Of a DNA stretch of 32,178 nt, positions 1-6,950 are shown one piece after another (the stretch's first letter is position 1; each line of letters starts with the position of its first letter). The notes under the pieces are model-generated. The model did no database searches. It was given only the letters and a program-made list of their open reading frames with translations, and had not been told where the DNA came from. The stretch lies in the NCBI RefSeq assembly GCF_029866045.1, contig NZ_JARXAB010000098.1, positions 1-32,178 of the forward strand, written 5' to 3'. The DNA is from Ramlibacter sp. GTDB taxonomy: Bacteria; Pseudomonadota; Gammaproteobacteria; Burkholderiales; Burkholderiaceae_C. Both the position numbers and the translations under genes were made by a program.

Positions 1-666
1 CACATGACCGACCTGCAGACTGGGCGCGCCACGCTGGCTGAGTTCAAGGGCTTTGTTGCCTGCGGCGGCTTTAGCTACGGCGACACCCTGGGCGCTGGCA
101 TCGGCTGGGCCCGCAGCATCACCTTCAACGCACCGCTGGCGGCGCAGTTCCAGGCCTTCTTCGGCCGCAGTGACACCTTCGCCCTGGGCGTGTGCAACGG
201 CTGCCAGATGCTGGCCGAACTGGCTGACATCATTCCCGGCGCGCAGGACTGGCCGCGGTTCACCACCAACCTCAGCGAGCGCTATGAGGCGCGCCTGTCG
301 CAGGTGGAGGTGCTCCAATCGCCCAGCCTGTTCTTCCAGGGCATGGAAGGCAGCCGCCTGCCGATTGCGGTGGCCCATGGCGAGGGCTTGGCGAACTTCG
401 CGCGGCGTGGTGACTCTGCGAAGGCGATCGCCGCGATGCGCTTCGTGGACGGTCAGGGTCAGGCCACGGAGGTCTACCCCTTCAACCCCAACGGCAGTCC
501 CGGCGGCTTGACGGCGGTGACAACGGCCGATGGCCGCTTCACCGCCATGATGCCGCACCCTGAGCGGGTGTTTCGCAACGTCCAGATGTCCTGGACCGGC
601 GGCGATATCAGTGCCCACAGCCCATGGCTGCGCGTTTGGCGCAACGCTCGCCGCTGGGTCGGCTAA
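1..666 (+). CDS. purL: Phosphoribosylformylglycinamidine synthase, C-terminal part (5' end outside window)
   Basis: This is the C-terminal glutamine amidotransferase domain of FGAM synthase, the enzyme of purine biosynthesis that converts FGAR, ATP and glutamine to FGAM in the cytoplasm. The frame is open from the first base, so the gene begins upstream; the ATG at position 4 is internal. Counted from that ATG, the class I amidotransferase nucleophile is Cys64 in LGVCNGCQ, and the His/Glu part of the triad is in MMPHPERVF near the end. GGFSYGD and VAHGEG are further PurL hallmarks. About 220 of roughly 1,300 residues are present. The gene ends with TAA and converges on a minus-strand methyltransferase gene, 91 bp away. 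The assignment is firm; only the missing 5' part is unseen. Confidence 0.97.
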   Translation, partial: HMTDLQTGRATLAEFKGFVACGGFSYGDTLGAGIGWARSITFNAPLAAQFQAFFGRSDTFALGVCNGCQMLAELADIIPGAQDWPRFTTNLSERYEARLSQVEVLQSPSLFFQGMEGSRLPIAVAHGEGLANFARRGDSAKAIAAMRFVDGQGQATEVYPFNPNGSPGGLTAVTTADGRFTAMMPHPERVFRNVQMSWTGGDISAHSPWLRVWRNARRWVG

Positions 667-721
667 GTCACGTCACCCTGAGGCTGGCGCTCCGGCCCCC
701 TTTCGATGACGGGTCTGGATT

Positions 722-752
722 TTGGGGCGGGATCGACACCCGGCCGCCCCAA
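722..752. terminator. Hairpin between convergent genes, possible terminator
   Basis: TTGGGGCGG (722-730) is exactly complementary to CCGCCCCAA (744-752), giving a 9-bp GC-rich stem with a 13-nt loop. It lies in the 91-bp space between the converging 3' ends of purL and the methyltransferase gene. No T-run follows on either strand, so intrinsic termination is only a possibility. Confidence 0.35.
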
Positions 753-757
753 CAGGC

Positions 758-1687
758 TCAGGCCTTGCCGCCCTTGCCGCAGTCGCTGCCTTTGGCGGCG
801 GTAAATGAGGTGCCCTTGGCCAATGCCACCGGCCCCTTGCCACCGGCGAGGCGCAGCGCCTGGCCGTCCCGCTCCAGCACCAGGCTGCCCACCGCGGTTT
901 CTTCTGTGGCCAGTGTGGGCCCCTGCATGCGGCCGGTGATCGGCCAGCGGCGTTCGCGGCGCTGGAGGGTGCCGGTCACCTCCTGGAAGTTCTGAGTCAA
1001 ACGCAGGCTGTAGGACCCCAGCGGGCCCGCGCCGCACCACAGGCCGGCCACCTGCGCGGGCACCGTCCAGAAATGGACCTTGCTCGACTTCTCGCGCCCC
1101 ACCTGCTTGTCCGGGACCGATAGCACGGTGGTCTGGTCGGGCTTCCATTCGCCCATGTCCCAGTCATGCGAGACGATGCGGGTGCCAGGCTTGAGCGCCA
1201 GGATGGACGGCCGCAGGCGCATGTTGAAATCCGGCAGCAGGTACATGGTGATGACCGTGGCCTTGGACAGGTCGGTCGTGAACAGGTCTTGAATGCGAAA
1301 TTCGACCTTGTCGCCCACGCCAGCTTCGGCGGCAATCTTTCGGCTCTTCTCGACCAGGGAGGGGTCGATTTCTACGCCCAGGCCGGTAGCACCAAAGCGC
1401 TTGGCAGCGGTGGTGATGATCCGGCCGTCGCCCGAGCCAAGGTCTATCACATGGTCTTTGGCACCGACCGAGGCGATACGCAGCATCTCGAGGGTGACGT
1501 TATCGGGGGAGACGATGAAGGGCACTTCATCGACGATGGGGACCGTCGCTACCGGGGTCTGCGCCTGGGCTTTCCCGGCGCCAAGACCCGTGAGGGCGGC
1601 CAGGGCGAGCGCGGTGGCAGTCGCGAGCGAGCCGGCCGGGTGGCGCAGCAATGTGGGCAAGGTATTCGAGTTGGCGCGGGTAGTCAT
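758..1687 (-). CDS. SAM-dependent methyltransferase with predicted signal peptide
   Basis: A 309-aa protein. Residues ~1-43 look like a Sec signal peptide: a basic start, a hydrophobic core rich in Ala/Leu, and a GAGKAQAQ cleavage region. A class I methyltransferase fold follows: VIDLGSGDGRI is motif I (SAM binding) and GLGVEID is the acidic loop after strand 2. The motif resembles the FAM173/ATPSCKMT-like group, which methylates lysines, but I cannot assign a substrate. The last ~100 residues (from about 'HFWTVPAQVAGLW') look like an added beta-rich domain. Export is odd for a SAM enzyme because SAM is cytoplasmic; the N-terminus could instead be a membrane anchor. The ATG has no Shine-Dalgarno sequence, and a -10-like TATCTT lies 6 nt upstream, suggesting a leaderless mRNA. 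Confidence 0.8.
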   Translation of the reverse strand: MTTRANSNTLPTLLRHPAGSLATATALALAALTGLGAGKAQAQTPVATVPIVDEVPFIVSPDNVTLEMLRIASVGAKDHVIDLGSGDGRIITTAAKRFGATGLGVEIDPSLVEKSRKIAAEAGVGDKVEFRIQDLFTTDLSKATVITMYLLPDFNMRLRPSILALKPGTRIVSHDWDMGEWKPDQTTVLSVPDKQVGREKSSKVHFWTVPAQVAGLWCGAGPLGSYSLRLTQNFQEVTGTLQRRERRWPITGRMQGPTLATEETAVGSLVLERDGQALRLAGGKGPVALAKGTSFTAAKGSDCGKGGKA

Positions 1688-1693
1688 GAAGAG

Positions 1694-1706
1694 AAGATAG
1701 CATTCC
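1694..1706 (-). promoter_or_regulatory. Extended -10 promoter, predicted leaderless start
   Basis: Read on the minus strand this is GGAATGCTATCTT: an extended -10 (TGC then TATCTT) ending exactly 6 nt before the ATG at 1687. That would place transcription initiation at or next to the start codon. The same 13 bp at the same distance precede the ORF starting at 3397. No convincing -35 box is visible. Confidence 0.5.
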
Positions 1707-1824
1707 GGCGCCGACTCCGGGTTCCCCCTGATGGCCCGCCCAGACAGCCCGCGCGCTGAGTCGCCCGGACTGGCAATGGACTACCGAGTCACGGGCCGGC
1801 CCACAACCCCTTGGCTGGTACCGG

Positions 1825-2481
1825 TCACGGCGGCTTCTCTTGCCAGGTCGGCGTGGACGAGGGCGGCGCCCTCGACAGCAGGCGGCGAAGCGCCAGCAGG
1901 CGTCGGTTCATCCGCTGCAGGCGGCTGCCTATCGACCCCTGGCTCCAGCGCACACTGCGTGACCACTGGGGCAGGCGCACCACGCCCCAGGCCAGCACGC
2001 CATACAGTACCAGCTTGCCCACCAGCACCCAAGCGGTGATGGTCAGCGGCGGCAGACCGGCCAGGGTGGCAACCACGATCGAGGTTCGCGGGCTGTCCGG
2101 GAACAGGGCCGAGAACGCCAGCACCGGCGCTCCCCAGGTCTGCACGAGGGCCTTGGCCCGCTCCCAGCCGGGGCCCGCGGTGGTTCCCATGAGGCTGGCC
2201 CCGCTGTCGATCTGGCTCGCCACTGCGGTGGCGCCGCTCACCACCAGCGCCAGAAGCAGCGCGCTCAGGGCCGCTGCGACGGCGAACATCACGAAGACCA
2301 GCCGAACCCGCGTAGGCTGCAGAACGAAGAGGGCAACTGCGAGCACCTCGGCCGGCATCATGGGGAGCAAGCTGTCTACCGAGGCGACCGCTGCCAGGAC
2401 CAAAATAGCCCAGGGTTGGCGGCCATGGCGCATCAGCCAGCGCAGGCTGGCTTTCACGAGCCTTCTCCACCAGGAAATCAT
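1825..2481 (-). CDS. DedA/VTT-like (YqaA-type) integral membrane protein
   Basis: A 218-aa inner-membrane protein. A basic N-terminus (MISWWRRLVK) is followed by hydrophobic segments at about residues 25-45, 47-75 and 125-165, and by an Arg-rich cytoplasmic tail. The segment SVDSLLPMMPAEVL resembles the re-entrant region of YqaA/DedA (VTT-domain) proteins, a family linked to lipid or undecaprenyl-phosphate transport; that link is family knowledge, not shown here. The frame stays open upstream to 2964, but that part lies inside the SDR gene in another frame and reads as low-complexity sequence. The ATG at 2481, 17 bp after the SDR stop, is therefore chosen. It is the third gene of an apparent operon with the 54-aa ORF and the SDR. 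Confidence 0.65.
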   Translation of the reverse strand: MISWWRRLVKASLRWLMRHGRQPWAILVLAAVASVDSLLPMMPAEVLAVALFVLQPTRVRLVFVMFAVAAALSALLLALVVSGATAVASQIDSGASLMGTTAGPGWERAKALVQTWGAPVLAFSALFPDSPRTSIVVATLAGLPPLTITAWVLVGKLVLYGVLAWGVVRLPQWSRSVRWSQGSIGSRLQRMNRRLLALRRLLSRAPPSSTPTWQEKPP

Positions 2482-2498
2482 GGTTGTCTTGCGGACGT

Positions 2499-3236
2499 TC
2501 AGCGCTTGATCATGATGCGGCCTGCCAGCGCCGGGCTGATCCGCTGGATCAAGCGCAGGAGTCGGGTCGCGCCGACGTCGATCTCCTGGCGACCGGCGTC
2601 GATGCCGGTCAGGATTTGGCGGGCTGCGGCTTGCGCGCTGATCTTGCCCCGGCCGCGGCCACGGGTCATGTCGGTGTCCACGATGGGCGGCAGGGCCTCG
2701 ATGACCCGCACAGGCAGCCCTTCGTTTTGCAATTGCGCCCGCAGTGACTTGGCAAATGAGCGCAGAGCCGCCTTGCTCGCGCAATAGACCGGGCTGCTTT
2801 TCTTTGGCGCTAGCGCCAGGCCCGAGGTCACGAAGACGATGGCCGCTTGCTTCTGACGGGCCAGCTGCGGGAGTAGCAGTCGGGTCAGTTCCACGGGGCC
2901 GACGAAGTTGATCTGCATTTCCCGTTCGGTGTCGAAGTCCACCGCCGCATCGGGTGCGGTCCAATCACGCAGCTGCTGGATGCCTGCGTTGTGGATCACC
3001 AGGTCGAAATCGGCCCGCGCGACGCGCCCGGCGAAGGCTGCACGGCTGTCGGCGTCGCCTTGGTCCAGAACCTCCCAGTGCACTTGGGGCAGGCGTGCGC
3101 TGGCCTCGCGGACGGACGCCTCGCTGGTGCCGGTGGCGGTCACGCGCAGACACCGCTGAACCAGCTCGCGCACCAACTGCTCGCCGATGCCCCGGGTGCC
3201 GCCTGTCACCAGGGCGCGGGTGGCCTTCCACGTCAT
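2499..3236 (-). CDS. Short-chain dehydrogenase/reductase (DltE-like)
   Basis: A 245-aa classical SDR. The nucleotide-binding motif TGGTRGIG is at residues 11-18 and NAG at 83-85. The catalytic residues are Ser138, Tyr151 and Lys155 (YCASK). The length is typical for a single-domain NAD(P)H-dependent oxidoreductase. Overall character (IHNAGIQ, then INFVGPVELTRLLLPQL) recalls the DltE-like oxidoreductase group, whose substrates are mostly unknown. The ATG overlaps the stop of the upstream 54-aa ORF as ATGA (3233-3236), implying translational coupling; the DedA-like gene follows 17 bp downstream. The family is certain, the substrate is not predictable from sequence. Confidence 0.88.
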   Translation of the reverse strand: MTWKATRALVTGGTRGIGEQLVRELVQRCLRVTATGTSEASVREASARLPQVHWEVLDQGDADSRAAFAGRVARADFDLVIHNAGIQQLRDWTAPDAAVDFDTEREMQINFVGPVELTRLLLPQLARQKQAAIVFVTSGLALAPKKSSPVYCASKAALRSFAKSLRAQLQNEGLPVRVIEALPPIVDTDMTRGRGRGKISAQAAARQILTGIDAGRQEIDVGATRLLRLIQRISPALAGRIMIKR

Positions 3237-3397
3237 GCCAAGCGGCCGTCGCCCGAGCCGAGGGCAATCACCACAGGGTCGGCTTGTGGCTTGGCCTGTG
3301 CGAATCCCTCTGGCAGAGTGGCCAGCCAGGCGATGGCGCGCGCTGGTTTCCGCTGAAGGTCAGCCGCAGATGAGATCGAATCGGAACGCGGAGTCAT
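3233..3397 (-). CDS. Small hypothetical protein (54 aa), coupled to the SDR gene
   Basis: A 54-aa ORF beginning MTPRSDSISSAADLQ and ending GSGDGRLA. I do not recognise a family; the N-terminus faintly recalls Phd/YefM antitoxins, too weakly for a call. Two things suggest it is real. Its stop overlaps the SDR start as ATGA. Its ATG at 3397 lies 6 nt after the same 13-bp extended -10 element that precedes the methyltransferase gene. The frame also has a start at 3424, but the promoter geometry favours 3397. It may act mainly as a translated leader for the SDR. It diverges from higBA, with the HigA-type palindrome between them. Confidence 0.45.
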   Translation of the reverse strand: MTPRSDSISSAADLQRKPARAIAWLATLPEGFAQAKPQADPVVIALGSGDGRLA

Positions 3398-3403
3398 GCT
3401 TGA

Positions 3404-3416
3404 AAGATAGCATTCC
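3404..3416 (-). promoter_or_regulatory. Extended -10 promoter of the 54-aa ORF/SDR/DedA-like operon
   Basis: On the minus strand this reads GGAATGCTATCTT, identical to the element at 1694-1706, and ends 6 nt before the ATG at 3397. The sequence after the start (ATGACT) is shared too. No Shine-Dalgarno sequence is present, so a leaderless transcript is predicted. Confidence 0.5.
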
Positions 3417-3450
3417 TCACACACCCTGCAGCAGCTTCAAGCCCGACTTC

Positions 3451-3468
3451 CCGTTTACCGGTAAACGG
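3451..3468. promoter_or_regulatory. Perfect 18-bp palindrome, predicted HigA operator
   Basis: CCGTTTACCGGTAAACGG equals its own reverse complement. It lies 14 bp before the higB start, immediately upstream of a -10-like TAGACT (3471-3476) that ends 6 nt before the GTG. A dimeric HTH antitoxin (HigA) bound here would block the toxin-antitoxin promoter; such autoregulation is established for HigBA systems. The site could also affect the divergent operon starting at 3397. Confidence 0.7.
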
Positions 3469-3482
3469 CATAGACTTGGCGC

Positions 3483-3761
3483 GTGATCCTGTCCTTCCTC
3501 GATCCCGATGTCGCTGCCGTGTTCTCCGGGGCGCGTGTGAGGCGATTCGCCAATATCCTGGCGGTTGCAGAGCGCAAGCTCCAACTCCTCGACAGTGCGG
3601 TGACGCTGGACGCTCTGCGTGCACCGCCAGGCAACCGCCTTGAGGCACTCAAGGGCGACCGGAAAGGCCAGTACAGCATCCGGATCAATGACCAGTTTCG
3701 GCTGTGTTTCGTCTGGGCGCCCGACGGCGTCCGAGACGTGGAAATCGTGGACTACCACTGA
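3483..3761 (+). CDS. higB: HigB-type toxin, RelE/ParE superfamily
   Basis: A 92-aa protein of the usual HigB size. HigB toxins are ribosome-dependent mRNA endonucleases held inactive by HigA. Family features visible: PPGNRLEALKGDRKGQYSIRIN followed by DQFRLCFVW and the C-terminal VEIVDYH, the standard core strands of the RelE fold with conserved Arg residues. The toxin precedes the antitoxin, the gene order that distinguishes higBA from most toxin-antitoxin loci. The start is a GTG with no Shine-Dalgarno sequence, and TAGACT lies 6 nt upstream, so the mRNA may be leaderless and the toxin weakly translated relative to HigA. Confidence 0.92.
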   Translation: MILSFLDPDVAAVFSGARVRRFANILAVAERKLQLLDSAVTLDALRAPPGNRLEALKGDRKGQYSIRINDQFRLCFVWAPDGVRDVEIVDYH

Positions 3762-3776
3762 AACAAGGAGTACCTC

Positions 3777-4088
3777 ATGGCCCCGTCCGCTCCCGTCAAT
3801 CGCATGCGCCCTGTTCATCCGGGTGAGGTGCTGCGAGAAGAGTACCTCATGCCCCTGGGCATGAGCCCCCACGCCTTGGCGCAGGCGCTCAAGGTTCCGC
3901 CGTCCCGCGTCAACGACATCGTTTTGGAGCGTCGCGGGATCACCGTCGACACCGCCATGCGACTGGTGCGATTTTTCGGCGGTGACGTCCAGACCTGGAT
4001 GAACTTGCAGACCGCCTACGAGATCAAGACGGCCGAGGCCACCCTGGCCCCCCGGATTGCCGAGGAGGTCACGCCGAGGGCGGTGTGA
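3777..4088 (+). CDS. higA: HigA-type antitoxin, XRE-family DNA-binding protein
   Basis: A 103-aa antitoxin and transcriptional repressor paired with HigB. The HigA signature MRPVHPGEVLREEYLMPLGMS starts at residue 9, followed by the helix-turn-helix (HALAQALKVPPSRVNDIVLERRGIT) and the conserved AMRLVRFFGGDVQTWMNLQ. An AAGGAG sequence 7 nt before the ATG supports this start, 15 bp after higB, in contrast to the leaderless-looking higB start. It should neutralise HigB and bind the palindrome at 3451-3468. The last 20 bp overlap the 3' end of rlhA on the opposite strand. A 12-nt stretch around the start (GAGTACCTCATG) recurs inside the gene at about 3840. Confidence 0.92.
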   Translation: MAPSAPVNRMRPVHPGEVLREEYLMPLGMSPHALAQALKVPPSRVNDIVLERRGITVDTAMRLVRFFGGDVQTWMNLQTAYEIKTAEATLAPRIAEEVTPRAV

Positions 4089-6093
4089 CCTTCTGGGGGC
4101 GCGTGCGGTAGAACTGCAGCGGCGCCTCCGTCATCTCCTGGGCGCGTTGGTTCATGACCGACTTCTTCATCTTGCCCACCACGTGCATTTCGCAGGGCTT
4201 GCAGTCAAAGCGCAGGGTGAGCTTTTCCTTGCCATTGACCAGTTGAAGTGGCTCGGCCCGCACCGTGCCCTGGACGCCCGTCACGCCTTTGGCTTGCTTC
4301 GGGCACAGGCTCATGCTCCAGCGCACGCAGTGCTTGGTGATCATGAGGGAGACCTCGCCTTCCTCCTCGTGGCTCTCGTAGGCCGCTTCGATCACCTTCA
4401 CCCCGTGCTTGGCGTAGAAGTCATGCGCCTTCTGGTTGAAGATGTTGGCCAGGTAGCTCAGGCTGTCTTCCGGGTAGGGCACCGGCGGCTCCACCGGCTG
4501 GGCGCGCGGCGGACGGGTGTAGGCGGCGCTGCGGGTGGCTTCCAGCATAGCCACTGCCTCGCGCCGCAGCGCATTGAGGTACGAGGCGGGCAGGAACCAG
4601 GGGCCGGTGAGCGCGAGGCGAATGTCCAGCGGCTCGAAATCGGTCGTGCCAAAGCGCCCGAGCTGCTCGCGCAGCTGCGCCTCTTGCCGGCCAGCGTCGT
4701 GCGCCGGCTCCTTGGGGTGGGGCAGGGCGGCGCGGGCGCTGTGGCCGTCTTCGTCGGTGAGCGAGAGTGCAAAGCCGTCGGCAGTTTCGGACAGCTCGGC
4801 CCACAGGCCAATGCGGCGCTCGCTGGACTTCTTTTCCAGTTGCCGCACCCAGCTCATATCTCGGTTGCGATTGAGTTCGGTGCCCTTGCGCAGGTCGCGC
4901 ATACCGGCGATCGGGTCCTTGGGGAAGACCCGCCAACGGCCACCTGTGCCTGACGTGCCGCCCAGCTTCTCGGCCCTGTTGATGGCCACGCCCACCAGTT
5001 CTTTTTGCAGGTCGTAGTAGCAAAGACCATCGCCGTTGTGCAGCTCGGTGGCCGGGTCCTGGCATTCCAGCTCGATCCAGCCCTCGGCCTCCTGCACCCG
5101 GGTTACCCAGGCGATGGCCTGGCCCGGGTTCTTGGGCGAATCAAAGGCGCCGATGTCGTCTTTGCGGCCGTTGACGAAGTAGTCGGTGAACTCGCGGTTG
5201 AAGTTCTGGTTGGGGTCGGGTGTGAAAAAAAGGCGGGTGCGGCCACTCGAGGCACGGGCAAAGGGCTGATCCGAACCTTCGCGGGCCTCGACCAGTTCGT
5301 CTAGCAGCTTACGGTAGTGGCCGGTGATGTTCTTCACATAGCCCATGTCCTTGTAGCGCCCCTCGATCTTGAAGCTGCGGATGCCGGCGTCCACCAGCGC
5401 AGCCATGTTGGCGCTCTGGTTGTTGTCCTTCATCGACAGCACATGCTTGTCGTGGGCGATGAAGCGGCCCTGGTCGTCCAGCACCTGGTAGGGCAGTCGG
5501 CAGGCCTGTGAGCAGTCGCCGCGGTTGGCGCTGCGCCCGGTGTGCGCATGCGAGATAAAGCACTGGCCGCTGTAGGCCACGCACAGGGCGCCATGAACGA
5601 AGAACTCCATCGCCGCACGGTCGGGGTCCATCGCGGCGCCGACGGCGCGAATCTGCTCCAGGGTCAGCTCGCGGGCCAGCACGATCTGCGAGAACCCCGC
5701 GTCCTGCAGAAAGCGGGCTTTCTCGGGGGTGCGAATGTCGGTCTGTGTGCTGGCGTGCAGTTGGATCGGCGGCAGGTCGATCTCGAGCAGGCCCATGTCC
5801 TGCACGATGAGCGCGTCAGCTCCCGCGTGGTAGACGTCCCAGGCCATTTGCCGGGCGCCTTCGAGCTCGTCGTCGCGCAAGATGGTGTTGAGCGCAATGA
5901 AGATCCGGCTGCCGAAGCGGTGGGCATGGCGGGCGAGGCGCTCGATGTCCTGAACGCTGTTGCCCGCCGAGGCCCGCGCGCCAAAGCCAGGCCCGCCGAT
6001 GTAGACGGCATCTGCGCCATGGTTGATCGCCTCGATGCCAATGTCGGCGTCGCGGGCGGGGGCAAGCAGCTCGAGCTGGTGTTGGGCTAGCAT
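4069..6093 (-). CDS. rlhA: U32-family 23S rRNA C2501 hydroxylase
   Basis: A 674-aa U32 'peptidase-like' protein. The N-terminal half matches E. coli RlhA (YdcP) closely: LELLAPARDADIG, HGADAVYIGGPGFGAR, LHASTQTDIRT, and the Cys-rich block GALCVAYSGQC through NRGDCSQACRLPY, which ligates iron-sulfur in this family. The C-terminal half also carries RlhA-specific features (ITKHCVRWSMSLCPKQAKG; FDCKPCEMHVVGKM). RlhA is about 650 aa, while TrhP/YegQ is about 450 aa, so length supports RlhA: ho5C2501 formation in 23S rRNA with prephenate-dependent chemistry. No Shine-Dalgarno sequence precedes the ATG; a GATAAT -10 lies 8 nt upstream. Its start is 5 bp from the divergent DUF1624 ORF. Confidence 0.9.
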   Translation of the reverse strand: MLAQHQLELLAPARDADIGIEAINHGADAVYIGGPGFGARASAGNSVQDIERLARHAHRFGSRIFIALNTILRDDELEGARQMAWDVYHAGADALIVQDMGLLEIDLPPIQLHASTQTDIRTPEKARFLQDAGFSQIVLARELTLEQIRAVGAAMDPDRAAMEFFVHGALCVAYSGQCFISHAHTGRSANRGDCSQACRLPYQVLDDQGRFIAHDKHVLSMKDNNQSANMAALVDAGIRSFKIEGRYKDMGYVKNITGHYRKLLDELVEAREGSDQPFARASSGRTRLFFTPDPNQNFNREFTDYFVNGRKDDIGAFDSPKNPGQAIAWVTRVQEAEGWIELECQDPATELHNGDGLCYYDLQKELVGVAINRAEKLGGTSGTGGRWRVFPKDPIAGMRDLRKGTELNRNRDMSWVRQLEKKSSERRIGLWAELSETADGFALSLTDEDGHSARAALPHPKEPAHDAGRQEAQLREQLGRFGTTDFEPLDIRLALTGPWFLPASYLNALRREAVAMLEATRSAAYTRPPRAQPVEPPVPYPEDSLSYLANIFNQKAHDFYAKHGVKVIEAAYESHEEEGEVSLMITKHCVRWSMSLCPKQAKGVTGVQGTVRAEPLQLVNGKEKLTLRFDCKPCEMHVVGKMKKSVMNQRAQEMTEAPLQFYRTRPQKVTPPSA

Positions 6094-6098
6094 GGGGC

Positions 6099-6950
6099 GT
6101 GATTATCCCCGGCTCGCCCCCTGCCCCAGACCCCGCGATAGACCCTGCCGCTCTCGCCGTGAGTGCCGGTCCATCCCGCCACGACCGGCTTGATGCGCTG
6201 CGGGGGGTGGCCGTGGTCTGGATGACGCTGTTCCACCTGGGGTTCGACTTGGCCTGGTTTGGCTGGTGGCGGCAAGATTTCTACCGGGATCCAGTGTGGA
6301 CGGTGCAACGCACCTGCATCGTGAGCCTGTTCCTCTTTTGCGTAGGCTTGTCTCAGGCGGTGGCTCTGCAGGGGAGGGGGTTTGGACCGGCAACCGGCGC
6401 GGGCGAGTTGCGTTTTGCCGATCGGTTTGACCGACGCTTCTGGCTCCGCTGGGCCCAGGTGGCCGGCTGCGCGCTGCTGGTGACGGCGGGCTCCTGGTTG
6501 GTGTTTCCGCGCAGCTTCATCTACTTTGGCGTGCTGCATGCCATTGCGGTGATGCTGATCGTTTTGCGCTGCAGCGCCGGCTGGGGACGGGGCCTGTGGC
6601 TGGCCGGCGCGATGGCGCTGGGGTTCCACTTCCTTTCCACCTGGGCCCACAGCCAGGGCCTTGCCCCATCGTGGCTGGACGCGCCGGGCCTGCATTGGCT
6701 CGGTCTGCTCAGCCATAAGCCGATCACCGAGGACTACGTCCCCTTGGTGCCTTGGTTGGCGGCCGTCTGGTGGGGCATGGCGGCGGGCCAATGGATGCTG
6801 GCGTCCCGTCCGCAGTGGCTCGAGGGTCCCGCACCGGCACTACTGGCTTGGCTTGGGCGCTGGAGCCTCAGCTGGTACATGCTGCACCAGCCTGTGTTGA
6901 TCGGTGTTCTCTGGGGCCTGGGCCTTTTGTTCGGGCGCTCGGGGCCCTGA
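6099..6950 (+). CDS. DUF1624 / heparan-alpha-glucosaminide N-acetyltransferase-like membrane protein
   Basis: A 283-aa polytopic membrane protein. RHDRLDALRGVAVVWMTLFHLGFDL at residues 27-51 is the characteristic first segment of the DUF1624/acyltransferase-3-like group, with the catalytic-type His in FHLGFD. Several further hydrophobic helices follow, then PLVPWLAAVWWGM and SWYMLHQPVLIGVLWG near the C-terminus, typical of DUF1624. These proteins probably transfer acyl groups across the inner membrane; the bacterial substrate is unknown. The start is uncertain. GTG at 6099 lies only 5 bp from the divergent rlhA ATG; GTG at 6159, still before the LDALRG motif, is an in-frame alternative. Neither has a good Shine-Dalgarno sequence, and TAGCAT lies 5 nt before 6099. 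Confidence 0.82.
   Translation: MIIPGSPPAPDPAIDPAALAVSAGPSRHDRLDALRGVAVVWMTLFHLGFDLAWFGWWRQDFYRDPVWTVQRTCIVSLFLFCVGLSQAVALQGRGFGPATGAGELRFADRFDRRFWLRWAQVAGCALLVTAGSWLVFPRSFIYFGVLHAIAVMLIVLRCSAGWGRGLWLAGAMALGFHFLSTWAHSQGLAPSWLDAPGLHWLGLLSHKPITEDYVPLVPWLAAVWWGMAAGQWMLASRPQWLEGPAPALLAWLGRWSLSWYMLHQPVLIGVLWGLGLLFGRSGP
6102..6107 (-). promoter_or_regulatory. -10 box of rlhA
   Basis: GATAAT on the minus strand (5 of 6 matches to TATAAT), 8 nt before the rlhA ATG. It overlaps the second and third codons of the divergent ORF if that ORF starts at 6099. No clear -35 hexamer is seen. Confidence 0.4.

Noticed and set aside
2482-2964. N-terminal extension of the DedA-like membrane protein
   Set aside because: It overlaps the SDR gene in another frame and reads as low-complexity Arg/Pro/Gly; ATG at 2481 begins the membrane protein.
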